Assembly: GCA_029264635.1 (NCBI GenBank)
Contig: JARIAA010000085.1
Location: forward strand, 1 to 9,134
Source: Psychrobacter sp.
GTDB taxonomy: Bacteria > Pseudomonadota > Gammaproteobacteria > Pseudomonadales > Moraxellaceae
Direction of reading: 5' to 3'
Length of the DNA: 9,134 nucleotides
In this document: positions 1-6,132 of the stretch, one piece after another
Layout: the number at the start of each line of letters is the position of its first letter
Position numbering within the stretch: the first letter of the stretch is position 1
Translations under genes and position numbers: made by a program
The notes under the pieces: generated by a model
The model's input: only the letters and a program-made list of their open reading frames with translations
Told to the model about the DNA's origin: nothing
The model's database searches: none

Positions 1-540
1 TTTGCAGGGCATATCTTGTCCTATTCTTCGATGTCAGGCCCTAGCCTTGATCATGCGGGATTTTTACTGCGCCGTATGGTCAAGCAATCGCCACTGCGTA
101 TGGCCGCTTTACTCAGGCATTCTTGGTACGTTGGCGCTTTTCATCTGCCCTTTATCGGGCCTACGTTTTGGAAGGTTTATTCGCCCAAAAAATGGCAAGA
201 GTATGTGGCAAAAGTTCAAGATTGCTCGGACATTCCTTTTAACCCAGACGTCACCAAAAATGGCGAATACGGTATCAAGCTATACCGCGCCAACTTTTTG
301 CCTCGTACCTTAAACCCGCGTCCGCGCTATGCGCAGTGCCCTGTACAAGCGATTGTGCTAACTGAAGATGACTATGTTAGACCCACTTATATTAACGAGA
401 TGAAAAACTGGGTAAAAGATTTAAAAGTCGTTGAGATTGCAGCCAATCACTGGGCAGAGCTTAGTCATCCTGAGCAAGTGAGCGATTATATAAGGGAGTT
501 TGCTTTGGCGCACAGTGAGAAAAAACTAACTCATTATTGA
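1..540 (+). CDS. alpha/beta-fold hydrolase, C-terminal part (5' end outside window)
   Basis: The reading frame is open from base 1 and ends at TGA 538-540, so 179 C-terminal residues are visible; the start and nucleophile elbow lie upstream. The segment YSSMSGPSLDHAGFLLR near the visible N-terminus, followed by a helical cap-like stretch and then the core strand PVQAIVLTEDDYVRP, resembles epoxide-hydrolase-like alpha/beta hydrolases such as the hydrolase half of EphD. The catalytic acid is probably one of the two Asp codons at 367-372. The catalytic His is probably the codon at 448-450, in NHWAELSHPEQV. The protein ends soon after the final helix, so there is no C-terminal short-chain dehydrogenase domain of the EphD kind. 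The substrate cannot be told. A TTG at 16-18 could be read as a start, but coding similarity continues upstream of it, so I treat the gene as truncated by the window edge. Confidence 0.8.
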   Translation, partial: FAGHILSYSSMSGPSLDHAGFLLRRMVKQSPLRMAALLRHSWYVGAFHLPFIGPTFWKVYSPKKWQEYVAKVQDCSDIPFNPDVTKNGEYGIKLYRANFLPRTLNPRPRYAQCPVQAIVLTEDDYVRPTYINEMKNWVKDLKVVEIAANHWAELSHPEQVSDYIREFALAHSEKKLTHY

Positions 541-542
541 AT

Positions 543-562
543 CTATCTAGCTTAGTAGATAG
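543..562. repeat. small inverted repeat just after the hydrolase stop
   Basis: CTATCTA (543-549) and TAGATAG (556-562) are perfect 7-bp arms around a 6-nt loop, three bases after the stop codon. The stem is AT-rich and only CTTTAATG follows, so it is at best a weak terminator or an mRNA 3'-end stabiliser. The stretch from 563 to 680 is AT-rich and shows nothing else. Confidence 0.35.
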
Positions 563-680
563 CTTTAATGAATTTAGTCAAATTACATAAACAACATTAG
601 AACTTTTGCAATCAGTCTTATTGAAAAAATAGTTAAGAAGCCTTTATTTTCAAACATCTGTAAATTTAGATTTGACTATG

Positions 681-721
681 GGCACCATCCACTCATCTTG
701 AAGCTCTGAGTAGATGGTGCC
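681..721. terminator. hairpin terminator between convergent genes
   Basis: Arms 681-694 and 708-721 pair over 14 positions with a single C/A mismatch (690/712) and a 13-nt loop. The outer part, GGCACCATC with GATGGTGCC, is a 9-bp GC-containing clamp. It sits between the stop of the hydrolase (+, 540) and the stop of the bestrophin gene (-, 780), where a shared terminator is expected. On the + side a pyrimidine-rich TTATCTCTTGTC follows; there is no long T run on either side, so efficiency is uncertain. Confidence 0.6.
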
Positions 722-779
722 TTATCTCTTGTCTACTCTCTGCTTTTTGATCAAAAATTAATACACTTAAATAAAGCAT

Positions 780-1706
780 TTACTGTAAATAGCCGTTTAC
801 CGCCTTGATATCCTCTGGAATATCACTCTCTCCTAGCGCCTCTAACAAGTTGATCTCAATCGTCCTTGACATCGCGCTAAGCGGTAACTGATTTGCCGCC
901 ACTCCGAAAGGGTCTTCTAGCTCTTCACTAAGGACATCCAAACCAAAAAAGGTATAAGCGATCATGGCGCAGATCAAAGGCGTCGCCCAGCCTAGCGAGG
1001 CCACTAGCGCAAAGGGCAATAAAAAGCAGTATAGATAAGTCGTACGGTGCACAAGTAGCATATAAGCAAAGGGCAACGGCGTGTTATGAATGCGCTCACA
1101 AGCTGCTAGTACAACGGTCATAGACGTCAGGCGCTCATCGATGTTTTGTACCATATGCTCTGACAGTAGCCTCTGACGCCGACTGTCTCCTAGCTTTTTG
1201 CCCAGCTGAAGCATCAGATACTCAGGTAAGTTGCGCGCCTTACGCATACTGGCGTGATACTGCGGCTCTACAAAACGCTCGACATCTTCCCAAGGCGAGC
1301 TGCCGCGCAGACGATGGCGCAGGGCATGAGTAAAGGCGATAGCAAGATAAATCATACTTTGCTGCGTTTGCCGACCTATTTTGTCATCACCATCGATAAA
1401 AGACAGCAATTGACGGGTCAGGCTGCGAGTCTCAAAAACCAATTGACCCCATAAGCCACGAGCCTCCCACCAGCGCTGGTAACTGGCGTTATTACGAAAG
1501 CCAAGAAATAATGATAAGGCAATACCGATCAAGGTAAAAGGCGCGGTACTGTAATAAGGAAATGAGTTAGGAATCCTGTGCTGAATGATGGTTATGATCA
1601 TACTTAGCAAAGTAATAAATAAGATTTGCCGATAAATCTTGGGAAGCACTGAGCCGCGCATGGTGAAAAATATTTTTACAGCATTCGGTTTTTGCCGGAC
1701 GATCAT
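780..1706 (-). CDS. bestrophin-family (UPF0187/YneE-like) membrane channel
   Basis: This 308-residue protein has the usual length and motifs of bacterial bestrophins, pentameric inner-membrane ion channels. The studied Klebsiella homologue, KpBest, is cation-selective. Visible landmarks: hydrophobic segments at about 28-43 and 52-70; the signature FRNNASYQRWWEAR at 70-83; the NTPLPFAYMLLVHRTTY segment at 208-224 leading into further membrane helices up to about 256; and GLDVLSEELEDPFG at 255-268 followed by NQLPLSAMSRTIEINLLEALGE. The acidic EELEDPFG segment corresponds to the conserved C-terminal bestrophin motif. The start is ATG at 1706, with AGGA at 1714-1717 seven bases upstream. The gene is monocistronic, convergent with the hydrolase and divergent from the lipoprotein gene. 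Family assignment is firm; ion selectivity and physiological role are unknown here. Confidence 0.93.
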   Translation of the reverse strand: MIVRQKPNAVKIFFTMRGSVLPKIYRQILFITLLSMIITIIQHRIPNSFPYYSTAPFTLIGIALSLFLGFRNNASYQRWWEARGLWGQLVFETRSLTRQLLSFIDGDDKIGRQTQQSMIYLAIAFTHALRHRLRGSSPWEDVERFVEPQYHASMRKARNLPEYLMLQLGKKLGDSRRQRLLSEHMVQNIDERLTSMTVVLAACERIHNTPLPFAYMLLVHRTTYLYCFLLPFALVASLGWATPLICAMIAYTFFGLDVLSEELEDPFGVAANQLPLSAMSRTIEINLLEALGESDIPEDIKAVNGYLQ

Positions 1707-2002
1707 GTTAATTTCCTAACACTGATACCTTTTTTGAAGAGGAGAATAATAACAGACTACTAATAATAAGTGCATCAAGAACACTTTTTTAGTCATTTTT
1801 GACTGGGAGGATGGCTTTTGCCATTCATGATATTATCTACTCTTTTTTATCCTCTACTATAGCTTAAATGTCTAGAAAATCATTGGTTGTGATAGTGATG
1901 TAATGATAGCAGTAGCCAACCTACATAGTGGATGTTATTGCTCAAAAATTCGATTATAGTGGACACTTACACGCTTATTTAGATGAATGAAAGGATAAAA
2001 CC
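1707..2002. other. divergent intergenic region
   Basis: This 296-bp AT-rich gap must carry the promoters of the bestrophin gene (leftward) and the lipoprotein gene (rightward). For the leftward gene the best -10 is TATTAT at 1751-1746 on the minus strand. The only good -35, TTGATG at 1778-1773, lies 21 bp away, so the match is poor. A small hairpin, ATGGC-TTTT-GCCAT (1811-1824), extends outward to 1809/1826 through one G-T wobble and one G-C pair. I see no ORF or RNA gene here. Confidence 0.4.
1932..1960 (+). promoter_or_regulatory. weak sigma70-like promoter for the lipoprotein gene
   Basis: TATAGT at 1955-1960 matches the -10 consensus at five of six positions. ATGTTA at 1932-1937, 17 bp upstream, matches the -35 at only three. 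Predicted transcription start is about 1967, giving a leader of about 36 nt before the ATG at 2003. This is sequence pattern only. Confidence 0.35.
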
Positions 2003-2704
2003 ATGAAAACATTAGGATTATGCATTGCTACAGGGCTAAGCTTAAGCGCTTGTGCTAGCGGTATGAATGGTGGGACTACGACGGGCAATCAAAACAATAT
2101 TGTCACCCAATATCCCGTCGAAGCTGCCATGATTAATATTTATACCAAAGCTCGTAGTCAAAAGTTGGAGGCGATCGTCGGCAACCAAACCGCTTCTGCT
2201 GACATTAAAGTCACACCTAAAGGCAACCTGCTATTTAATAATAAACCTGTACAGGCTGCTGAAGTAAATACCCTGAACAAAGTGAATAATCAAGTCACTG
2301 ATCAATCAGTCGCCATCAACTACTTTACCGTCAATCCATTGGTATTTTATGGCTTCACCGACAGTTTAGGTAAGTATTCGCTCTCCAATCAGACGACCAC
2401 TATTCCTAAAATGGCGGCGGTGGGTTCCTCTAGCAAACTCATTACTGAAGACGTCTATACAGACAGCAGTCTGCAGCAAAAAATAGGCACCTATACTCAA
2501 GACTGGTCTTTGACAAGAGACAGCAATAACACCGCATGGTTTTGCATAGAAACCTCAGCCAATTTGCTCGTTGCTAACGACCCTAACGGCACGTCGTCAG
2601 AATGTTATAAAATCAACGCCAAAGGCGACATCTTAGATAGCAAAGTAACCATTAACCAGCCTGCGACAAATGGGGTAAAGTCCATAACGTTCATTAGCCC
2701 ATAA
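2003..2704 (+). CDS. putative lipoprotein of unknown function
   Basis: I do not recognise this 233-residue protein. It begins with a short lipoprotein signal: Lys2, a hydrophobic stretch, then the lipobox LSAC with Cys17 as the predicted lipidated residue, so it should be membrane-anchored on the periplasmic side or in the outer membrane. The mature start is Gly/Asn/Thr-rich. The rest is polar and looks rich in beta-strand, with alternating hydrophobic residues and no membrane segment. Two cysteines in the C-terminal third (WFCIETSANL and SSECYK) could form a disulfide. The start at 2003 is supported by AAGGA at 1991-1995, seven bases upstream. Both neighbours have their own spacing and apparent promoters, so it is probably transcribed alone. 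Lipoprotein status is well supported; function is not assigned. Confidence 0.85.
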   Translation: MKTLGLCIATGLSLSACASGMNGGTTTGNQNNIVTQYPVEAAMINIYTKARSQKLEAIVGNQTASADIKVTPKGNLLFNNKPVQAAEVNTLNKVNNQVTDQSVAINYFTVNPLVFYGFTDSLGKYSLSNQTTTIPKMAAVGSSSKLITEDVYTDSSLQQKIGTYTQDWSLTRDSNNTAWFCIETSANLLVANDPNGTSSECYKINAKGDILDSKVTINQPATNGVKSITFISP

Positions 2705-2985
2705 GGGATGGCACCAATAACCACTGCTAGTCGTTCACACAATAAACATCATTTAAAAATACACACAGACATGAGTATTGCTTTGCTTTGTTATTATTCT
2801 TTTTTTAATTAGACGATATGATGGTGCTTGCGATTGTTCTTAAAATCAGAACTCACATTTGTAATTATCACTGTTTATCTCAATGTATTCAGCATTTATT
2901 ATATACATAGTTTGATATAGACGAATGAAGTAAAGAACTATAATTCATAAAAGCTTCATGATATTGCGCTAAATAGGAAACCACT
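2705..2985. other. intergenic region, AT-rich
   Basis: This 281-bp gap separates the lipoprotein and flavoprotein genes. A T-rich tract lies near 2799-2808, but I find no stable GC hairpin in front of it. A short inverted pair, GTTCT/AGAAC, lies about 130 bp into the gap, too weak to call. The only clear signal is the promoter near the downstream gene. Confidence 0.35.
2912..2944 (+). promoter_or_regulatory. candidate promoter of the FMN reductase gene
   Basis: TATAAT at 2939-2944 is a perfect -10 hexamer 41 bases before the ATG. Two -35 choices exist. TATAGA at 2916-2921 has ideal 17-bp spacing but three of six matches. TTGATA at 2912-2917 has five of six matches but 21-bp spacing. A near-consensus -10 with imperfect -35 spacing is compatible with activator or MerR-type control, though that is inference. 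Confidence 0.5.
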
Positions 2986-3531
2986 ATGAATAAAAAAATG
3001 ACCATTGCCTTAATCATTGGTAGTTTGCGTAAAGCATCCATCAATCGTCAATTTGCAGACTATATCGTGTCGCAATTACCAAAGGATGTTGCAGTAACAG
3101 AAGTTAATATCGCTGATTTGCCGCTATATAACCAAGATTATGATGATCATGATATTGAAAGTTATACGCGAGTACGTACACAAATCGGAAAAGCAGATGC
3201 TGTGTTAATCGTTACACCTGAGCATAATCGTACGATGCCTGCGGCACTTAAAAATGTCATTGATATTGGCTCGCGCCCTTATGGCAGTAGTGTCTGGATG
3301 GGTAAAAAAGTAGCAGTTGTGACGGCGTCTCCAGGTACTTATGGTGCTAGATCCAGTGGCCTTGACGTGCGTAAGAGTATGCAGATGCTGTCAGCAGAGA
3401 TGATGATCAGCCCTGAGGTTTATCTCGGTCACGCTACTGATAGCTTAGATGAAGCTGGTCAAGTTAGCGAACGCACCCAAAAATTTCTACAGAAGTTCGT
3501 TGAGGGGTTCGTTGAATTTGCAGGAAGATGA
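2986..3531 (+). CDS. NADPH-dependent FMN reductase family flavoprotein (quinone/azo/chromate reductase-like)
   Basis: The product is 181 residues, normal for this flavodoxin-fold family (FMN_red, ChrR/YieF-like). The FMN phosphate-binding loop is GSLRKASINR at 12-21, directly after the first beta strand MTIALII. The second signature, TPEHNRTMPAALKNVIDI at 77-94, corresponds to the usual TPEYNxSxPGxLKNAID motif. The family usually has Tyr-Asn where this protein has His80-Asn81. A third conserved stretch, VVTASPGTYGARS (111-123), follows. Such proteins are soluble cytoplasmic homodimers or tetramers that pass electrons from NAD(P)H through FMN to quinones or other acceptors. The exact acceptor cannot be read from the sequence. 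The ATG at 2986 has AGGA at 2975-2978, seven bases upstream; Met5 is a less likely start. Transcribed alone or as the first gene before the isochorismatase-family hydrolase, with 326 bp between them. Confidence 0.92.
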   Translation: MNKKMTIALIIGSLRKASINRQFADYIVSQLPKDVAVTEVNIADLPLYNQDYDDHDIESYTRVRTQIGKADAVLIVTPEHNRTMPAALKNVIDIGSRPYGSSVWMGKKVAVVTASPGTYGARSSGLDVRKSMQMLSAEMMISPEVYLGHATDSLDEAGQVSERTQKFLQKFVEGFVEFAGR

Positions 3532-3662
3532 AATAGCTGGCGTAGAGCAAAAGGACGAAAGTAAAACAACTTTAAACTATAGCCTCTTTTTTTCCTTAAC
3601 CATAAAAAGCGTACTTATTTGAAAATATAAAGTTTTTAAAAATCAACACTTTAAAATTTATT

Positions 3663-3678
3663 TTTAACGAACGTTAAA
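3663..3678. promoter_or_regulatory. 16-bp operator-like inverted repeat
   Basis: TTTAACG-AA-CGTTAAA has perfect 7-bp arms and a 2-bp centre. Its size and symmetry are typical of dimeric repressor sites, TetR-type for example, but no regulator gene is present in the window to pair it with. It lies 180 bp before the hydrolase start, rather far for a simple repressor site, so its role is uncertain. Confidence 0.4.
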
Positions 3679-3687
3679 CAAACATCG

Positions 3688-3731
3688 TACTAGCGTATTA
3701 ATGAAGTTACTAAATAATATGCTAGTATTTT
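3688..3731 (+). terminator. candidate hairpin terminator after the flavoprotein gene
   Basis: Arms TACTAGCGTATTA (3688-3700) and TAATATGCTAGTA (3715-3727) pair over 13 positions with one G-T wobble and a 14-nt loop. TTTT then GTT follow directly. The stem is AT-rich, and it lies about 157 bases after the flavoprotein stop, so it may instead be a regulatory dyad. Confidence 0.45.
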
Positions 3732-3733
3732 GT

Positions 3734-3795
3734 TAAGAGATACTTATTAGTGCGTAATTATGGTTAATTTTATTTTAATTATTTAGTATCTCTTA
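3734..3795. repeat. 11-bp inverted repeat with 40-bp spacer
   Basis: TAAGAGATACT (3734-3744) is matched perfectly by AGTATCTCTTA (3785-3795). The spacer is almost pure A/T. The right arm ends two bases before the weak -35 of the downstream hydrolase. A paired operator with DNA looping, or the ends of a very small decayed element, are both possible. No mobile-element hallmark is visible. Confidence 0.5.
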
Positions 3796-3857
3796 TAGAA
3801 CAGCACTTATTTGTTTTAATTATAAAATCACATCGATCATAATAAAAGGAAATAATT

Positions 3858-4529
3858 ATGTCTAATTTCAATGTAGATCAAGTTAAAGCAGAACCTAGCG
3901 ATAAGCTAATTACACCTGATAATACGGTCTTTATGTTTATTGACCAACAGCCACAGATGTACTTTGGGCTAGGCAGTCATGACACAAAAGACGTCATCAA
4001 TGCGATCGTCGCATTGTCTAAAACAAGAAAAATCTGGGACATCCCTACTGTCTTAACGACGTTGACTACTGATACTTTTACAGGTGAGATTCCTCAGCAG
4101 CAGCAAAGAGAATTTGAGAACGACACCCCAATTGATCGTACCGGGCTGAACGCTTGGCAAGATGAGCGCGTAGTTGATGCCGTCAAAAAAACGGGTCGTA
4201 AAAAGATCATCATGTCAGGTCTATGGACTGAGATCTGTGTCCTATTGCCAGCAATATCAGCAGCAGATCAAGGCTATGACGTCTACGTCGTGACCGATGC
4301 TTGCGGCGGAATCAGTAAAGAAGCCCATGATATGGCTATCATCCGTATGGTAGAAGCTGGTGTAACACCTGTAACATGGGTTCAGGTCTTGTGTGAACTA
4401 CAACGCGACTGGTCACGCCAAGAGACTTATGATGATACTATGAGTATCGTAAAAGAGCATGCTGGTGCTTATGGCGTTGGTGTACAATACTACTATAATC
4501 CACCAAAAGAAATCGCCAAAAACGTCTAA
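3858..4529 (+). CDS. isochorismatase-family (YcaC-like) cysteine hydrolase
   Basis: The 223-residue product matches the YcaC branch of the isochorismatase-like superfamily from end to end. Asp29 in VFMFIDQQ is the catalytic acid of the first strand. Cys127 in SGLWTEICVLLPAISA is the nucleophile. Arg94 in PIDRTGLNAW falls near where other superfamily members have a catalytic Lys, as I recall for YcaC itself. The later TDACGG and LCELQRDWSR motifs are also YcaC-like. YcaC proteins are cytoplasmic octameric rings whose natural substrate is not established, so I give no reaction. The start at 3858 has AAGGA at 3846-3850, seven bases upstream. A clear rho-independent terminator follows, and the upstream gap is full of dyads, so the gene is probably a separately regulated single-gene unit. 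Confidence 0.9.
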   Translation: MSNFNVDQVKAEPSDKLITPDNTVFMFIDQQPQMYFGLGSHDTKDVINAIVALSKTRKIWDIPTVLTTLTTDTFTGEIPQQQQREFENDTPIDRTGLNAWQDERVVDAVKKTGRKKIIMSGLWTEICVLLPAISAADQGYDVYVVTDACGGISKEAHDMAIIRMVEAGVTPVTWVQVLCELQRDWSRQETYDDTMSIVKEHAGAYGVGVQYYYNPPKEIAKNV

Positions 4530-4582
4530 ATTATGACTGGTTCTATTGAAGTCTTTGAATAAATTCGATCTATTTGAACAAC

Positions 4583-4615
4583 AAAAACGTCATGTCTAAA
4601 GCATGGCGTTTTTTT
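4583..4615. terminator. bidirectional rho-independent terminator
   Basis: Bases 4583-4594 pair with 4602-4613 (12 pairs, one T-G wobble) around a 7-nt loop, and the T run on the + strand covers 4609-4615. The five A residues at 4583-4587 provide a T run for leftward transcription. It serves the YcaC-like gene (stop at 4529) and plausibly the convergent carboxypeptidase gene (stop at 4646). Confidence 0.85.
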
Positions 4616-4619
4616 AATG

Positions 4620-4642
4620 GTTAATAGCAATTTGCTATTAAC
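4620..4642. repeat. 23-bp perfect palindrome between convergent genes
   Basis: GTTAATAGCAA and TTGCTATTAAC are perfect 11-bp arms around a single central T. It lies three bases beyond the carboxypeptidase stop codon. It may act as a second termination or RNA 3'-end structure for leftward transcripts, or as a protein-binding site. There is no T run beside it. Confidence 0.6.
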
Positions 4643-4645
4643 ACA

Positions 4646-5899
4646 TTACACCTGCCATAACCCTTCGACATTGATCTTATCTGCATCAATGATTGGATAA
4701 TCTGCAAAATTTATTTGATAACCACCTGATGTCTTTGGTGTCATTTGACAGGTTGCGCCCAGCGGAAAGCTATGTTTTTCACTGATATGACCAAAGCTTA
4801 TGCCATTATAGATAGGTAATCCAGTCAGCTTGTGTAGCTGGCGAATGACGGTTGCCACATCATAACGTTTATCGTAGCTATCTTCACCTGTGCCAGTTAG
4901 TGAACCAAAGACAATAGCTTGCTGATGTTTGAACACCCCTGCCAAATATAAATCATAAAGCATGCGCTCAATACGATAAGCCTGCTCGCCTACGTCTTCT
5001 AAAAATACAATGCCACCATCAATACGCGGCAGATACTCGCTGCCTGCCAGCGCTGATACCACGCTCAGATTACCACCCCAAATCGTGCCTGTTAGTACTT
5101 GCGTCTTATCAGCTGCCAAAATCGCTGGCAATTGCTTACTAGTCAAATTGGCGTTTTGAACATTAATCTTTAAATTAGGGTTAGTAAGTGCTTCTACAAA
5201 CTGCCGACAACTCACCTCATCCGGGGTTATTTTACCAAATTCACTATAGAGCATGGGGCCAGCAAGCGAGCTCATCTGTCCTTTTGCTAGCAGTGCACAT
5301 TGAATAGCAGTGACATCACTAAAACCCGTCAATATCGTGCCTCGCTCTTTCATCACGCGACCTAGTGTTTGCCAGTCGATCAGCGGCAACAAACGCACGG
5401 CACCATAGCCACCGCGCACGCCCATGAGTAGTTTGGGTGCAGCAATCGCGCCAGTTGCCATATTTTGTAGATCACTTGCCCGCTGCGTGTCCGTTCCAGC
5501 AAAGCGTAAATATTGCCGTTCAGTAACAGCAGGATTTTGTACGATAAAACCTGCGCAAGCCATACGCTCTAATGCCAACTGATTACGCTCATAACTACCG
5601 CCAACGTTGGAGCTGGCAAATAAACGGGTCTCAATAGTAGGGTTGATACAGCGTGATTTGAATACGATTGACTGATGATCAGTTGCTATCGTCGTCGGCA
5701 GATCATCTTTAGTCAGCTGTGTGCTGTCGTTTTTATCATTTGTATTAACCGTAAAGCTCTGGGCAATACCTTGAGTTGCAAGTAGACTTACCCCTGTACC
5801 CACGCCTAGCCGCTCCAAAAATTGACGACGATTCAGCGCTATACTTGGCTCAGTGTTGACATTATCTTTTGGCAAAAGGGTTTGTTTTATTACGCGCAT
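4646..5899 (-). CDS. S66-family LD-carboxypeptidase (LdcA/MccF-like) with Tat-type signal
   Basis: The protein is 417 residues from ATG 5899. Peptidase family S66 hydrolyses L,D-linked tetrapeptide tails during murein recycling (LdcA), or acts on microcin C-type substrates (MccF). The expected triad is visible: Ser194 in the elbow TGFSDVTAI, Glu301 in VFLEDVGEQAYR, and His371 in ISFGHISEKHSFPLG. The typical VRGGYGAVRLLPLID (161-175) and GTIWGGNLS (271-279) motifs are also present. LdcA of E. coli is cytoplasmic and shorter. Here about 80 extra N-terminal residues include NRRQFLERLGVGTGVSLL (23-40), a twin-arginine signal with a hydrophobic core ending near QGIAQS, which predicts folded export to the periplasm. 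A TTG start at 5908 is possible. AAGG at 5915-5912 is only 3 nt from it but 12 nt from the ATG, which I prefer. Confidence 0.9.
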   Translation of the reverse strand: MRVIKQTLLPKDNVNTEPSIALNRRQFLERLGVGTGVSLLATQGIAQSFTVNTNDKNDSTQLTKDDLPTTIATDHQSIVFKSRCINPTIETRLFASSNVGGSYERNQLALERMACAGFIVQNPAVTERQYLRFAGTDTQRASDLQNMATGAIAAPKLLMGVRGGYGAVRLLPLIDWQTLGRVMKERGTILTGFSDVTAIQCALLAKGQMSSLAGPMLYSEFGKITPDEVSCRQFVEALTNPNLKINVQNANLTSKQLPAILAADKTQVLTGTIWGGNLSVVSALAGSEYLPRIDGGIVFLEDVGEQAYRIERMLYDLYLAGVFKHQQAIVFGSLTGTGEDSYDKRYDVATVIRQLHKLTGLPIYNGISFGHISEKHSFPLGATCQMTPKTSGGYQINFADYPIIDADKINVEGLWQV

Positions 5900-5911
5900 A
5901 CTGAACAATTA

Positions 5912-5915
5912 CCTT
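5912..5915 (-). promoter_or_regulatory. Shine-Dalgarno that decides the carboxypeptidase start
   Basis: AAGG on the minus strand lies 12 bases before ATG 5899 and only 3 before the alternative TTG 5908. AAGG pairs with the 3' end of the anti-SD, so the longer spacing is the more usable one. The shorter protein, 417 instead of 420 residues, is preferred. Both versions keep the Tat signal. Confidence 0.5.
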
Positions 5916-5965
5916 AAAACGTATTTTAGAATAGTGATGTGATGATTAGGTTTTTTGACATGAAT

Positions 5966-5971
5966 ATTATA
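5966..5971 (-). promoter_or_regulatory. -10 element for the carboxypeptidase gene
   Basis: On the minus strand TATAAT occupies 5971-5966, about 66 bases before the ATG, preceded by TTTG. No good -35 hexamer is found 16-18 bp upstream. Predicted leader is about 60 nt. On the plus strand a consensus TTGACA lies at 5955-5960, but no -10 follows at the right distance. Confidence 0.35.
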
Positions 5972-6067
5972 CAAACTTCGTAGCTTATCACTGATAATAG
6001 CAGCTATGATTATATAACCTTATGATCTCTGTTTATTCAACGACAACAAATTGTTAAACAACCCTGT

Positions 6068-6096
6068 TTGGTACTTACCATTACTCTTGTTATAGT
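6068..6096 (+). promoter_or_regulatory. sigma70-like promoter for the DUF1232 gene
   Basis: TTGGTA at 6068-6073 (four of six matches), an ideal 17-bp spacer, then TATAGT at 6091-6096 (five of six). The predicted start is near 6103, with a leader of about 30 nt that contains AAGGA at 6120-6124. Confidence 0.6.
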
Positions 6097-6132
6097 AATA
6101 AATAATTCACCAATAACGAAAGGAACGCTAGT

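Larger units (their letters stand above)
3532..3857. other. long AT-rich intergenic region with clustered inverted repeats
   Basis: This 326-bp non-coding gap holds three inverted repeats between 3663 and 3795, described separately, and no ORF I would accept. A possible promoter for the downstream hydrolase is AGAACA (3797-3802), 18 bp, then TATAAA (3821-3826), directly to the right of the last repeat. The -35 match is poor. A T-rich stretch (CTCTTTTTTTCC) lies about 50 bp after the flavoprotein stop, without a convincing hairpin before it. Confidence 0.5.

Noticed and set aside
2..313. Open + frame of 103 codons overlapping the hydrolase
   Set aside because: It is out of frame with the alpha/beta hydrolase, which has recognisable motifs over the same bases; its own translation has no family character.
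1254..1454. Short ORFs opposite the bestrophin gene (1254-1454) and inside or opposite the 7127-7693 lipoprotein gene (7201-7401, 7560-7745)
   Set aside because: All are shadows of better-supported genes, with no RBS or recognisable product.
2709..2831. GCACCA near 2710 and TGGTGC near 2822 as a long-range inverted repeat, and their likeness to the stem at 681-721
   Set aside because: Only six bases pair across about 110 bp, which is expected by chance; there is no extended similarity between the sites.
5955..5960. Consensus TTGACA on the + strand as a promoter for the DUF1232 gene
   Set aside because: No -10 hexamer lies 16-18 bp downstream, and the promoter at 6068-6096 is better placed and spaced.
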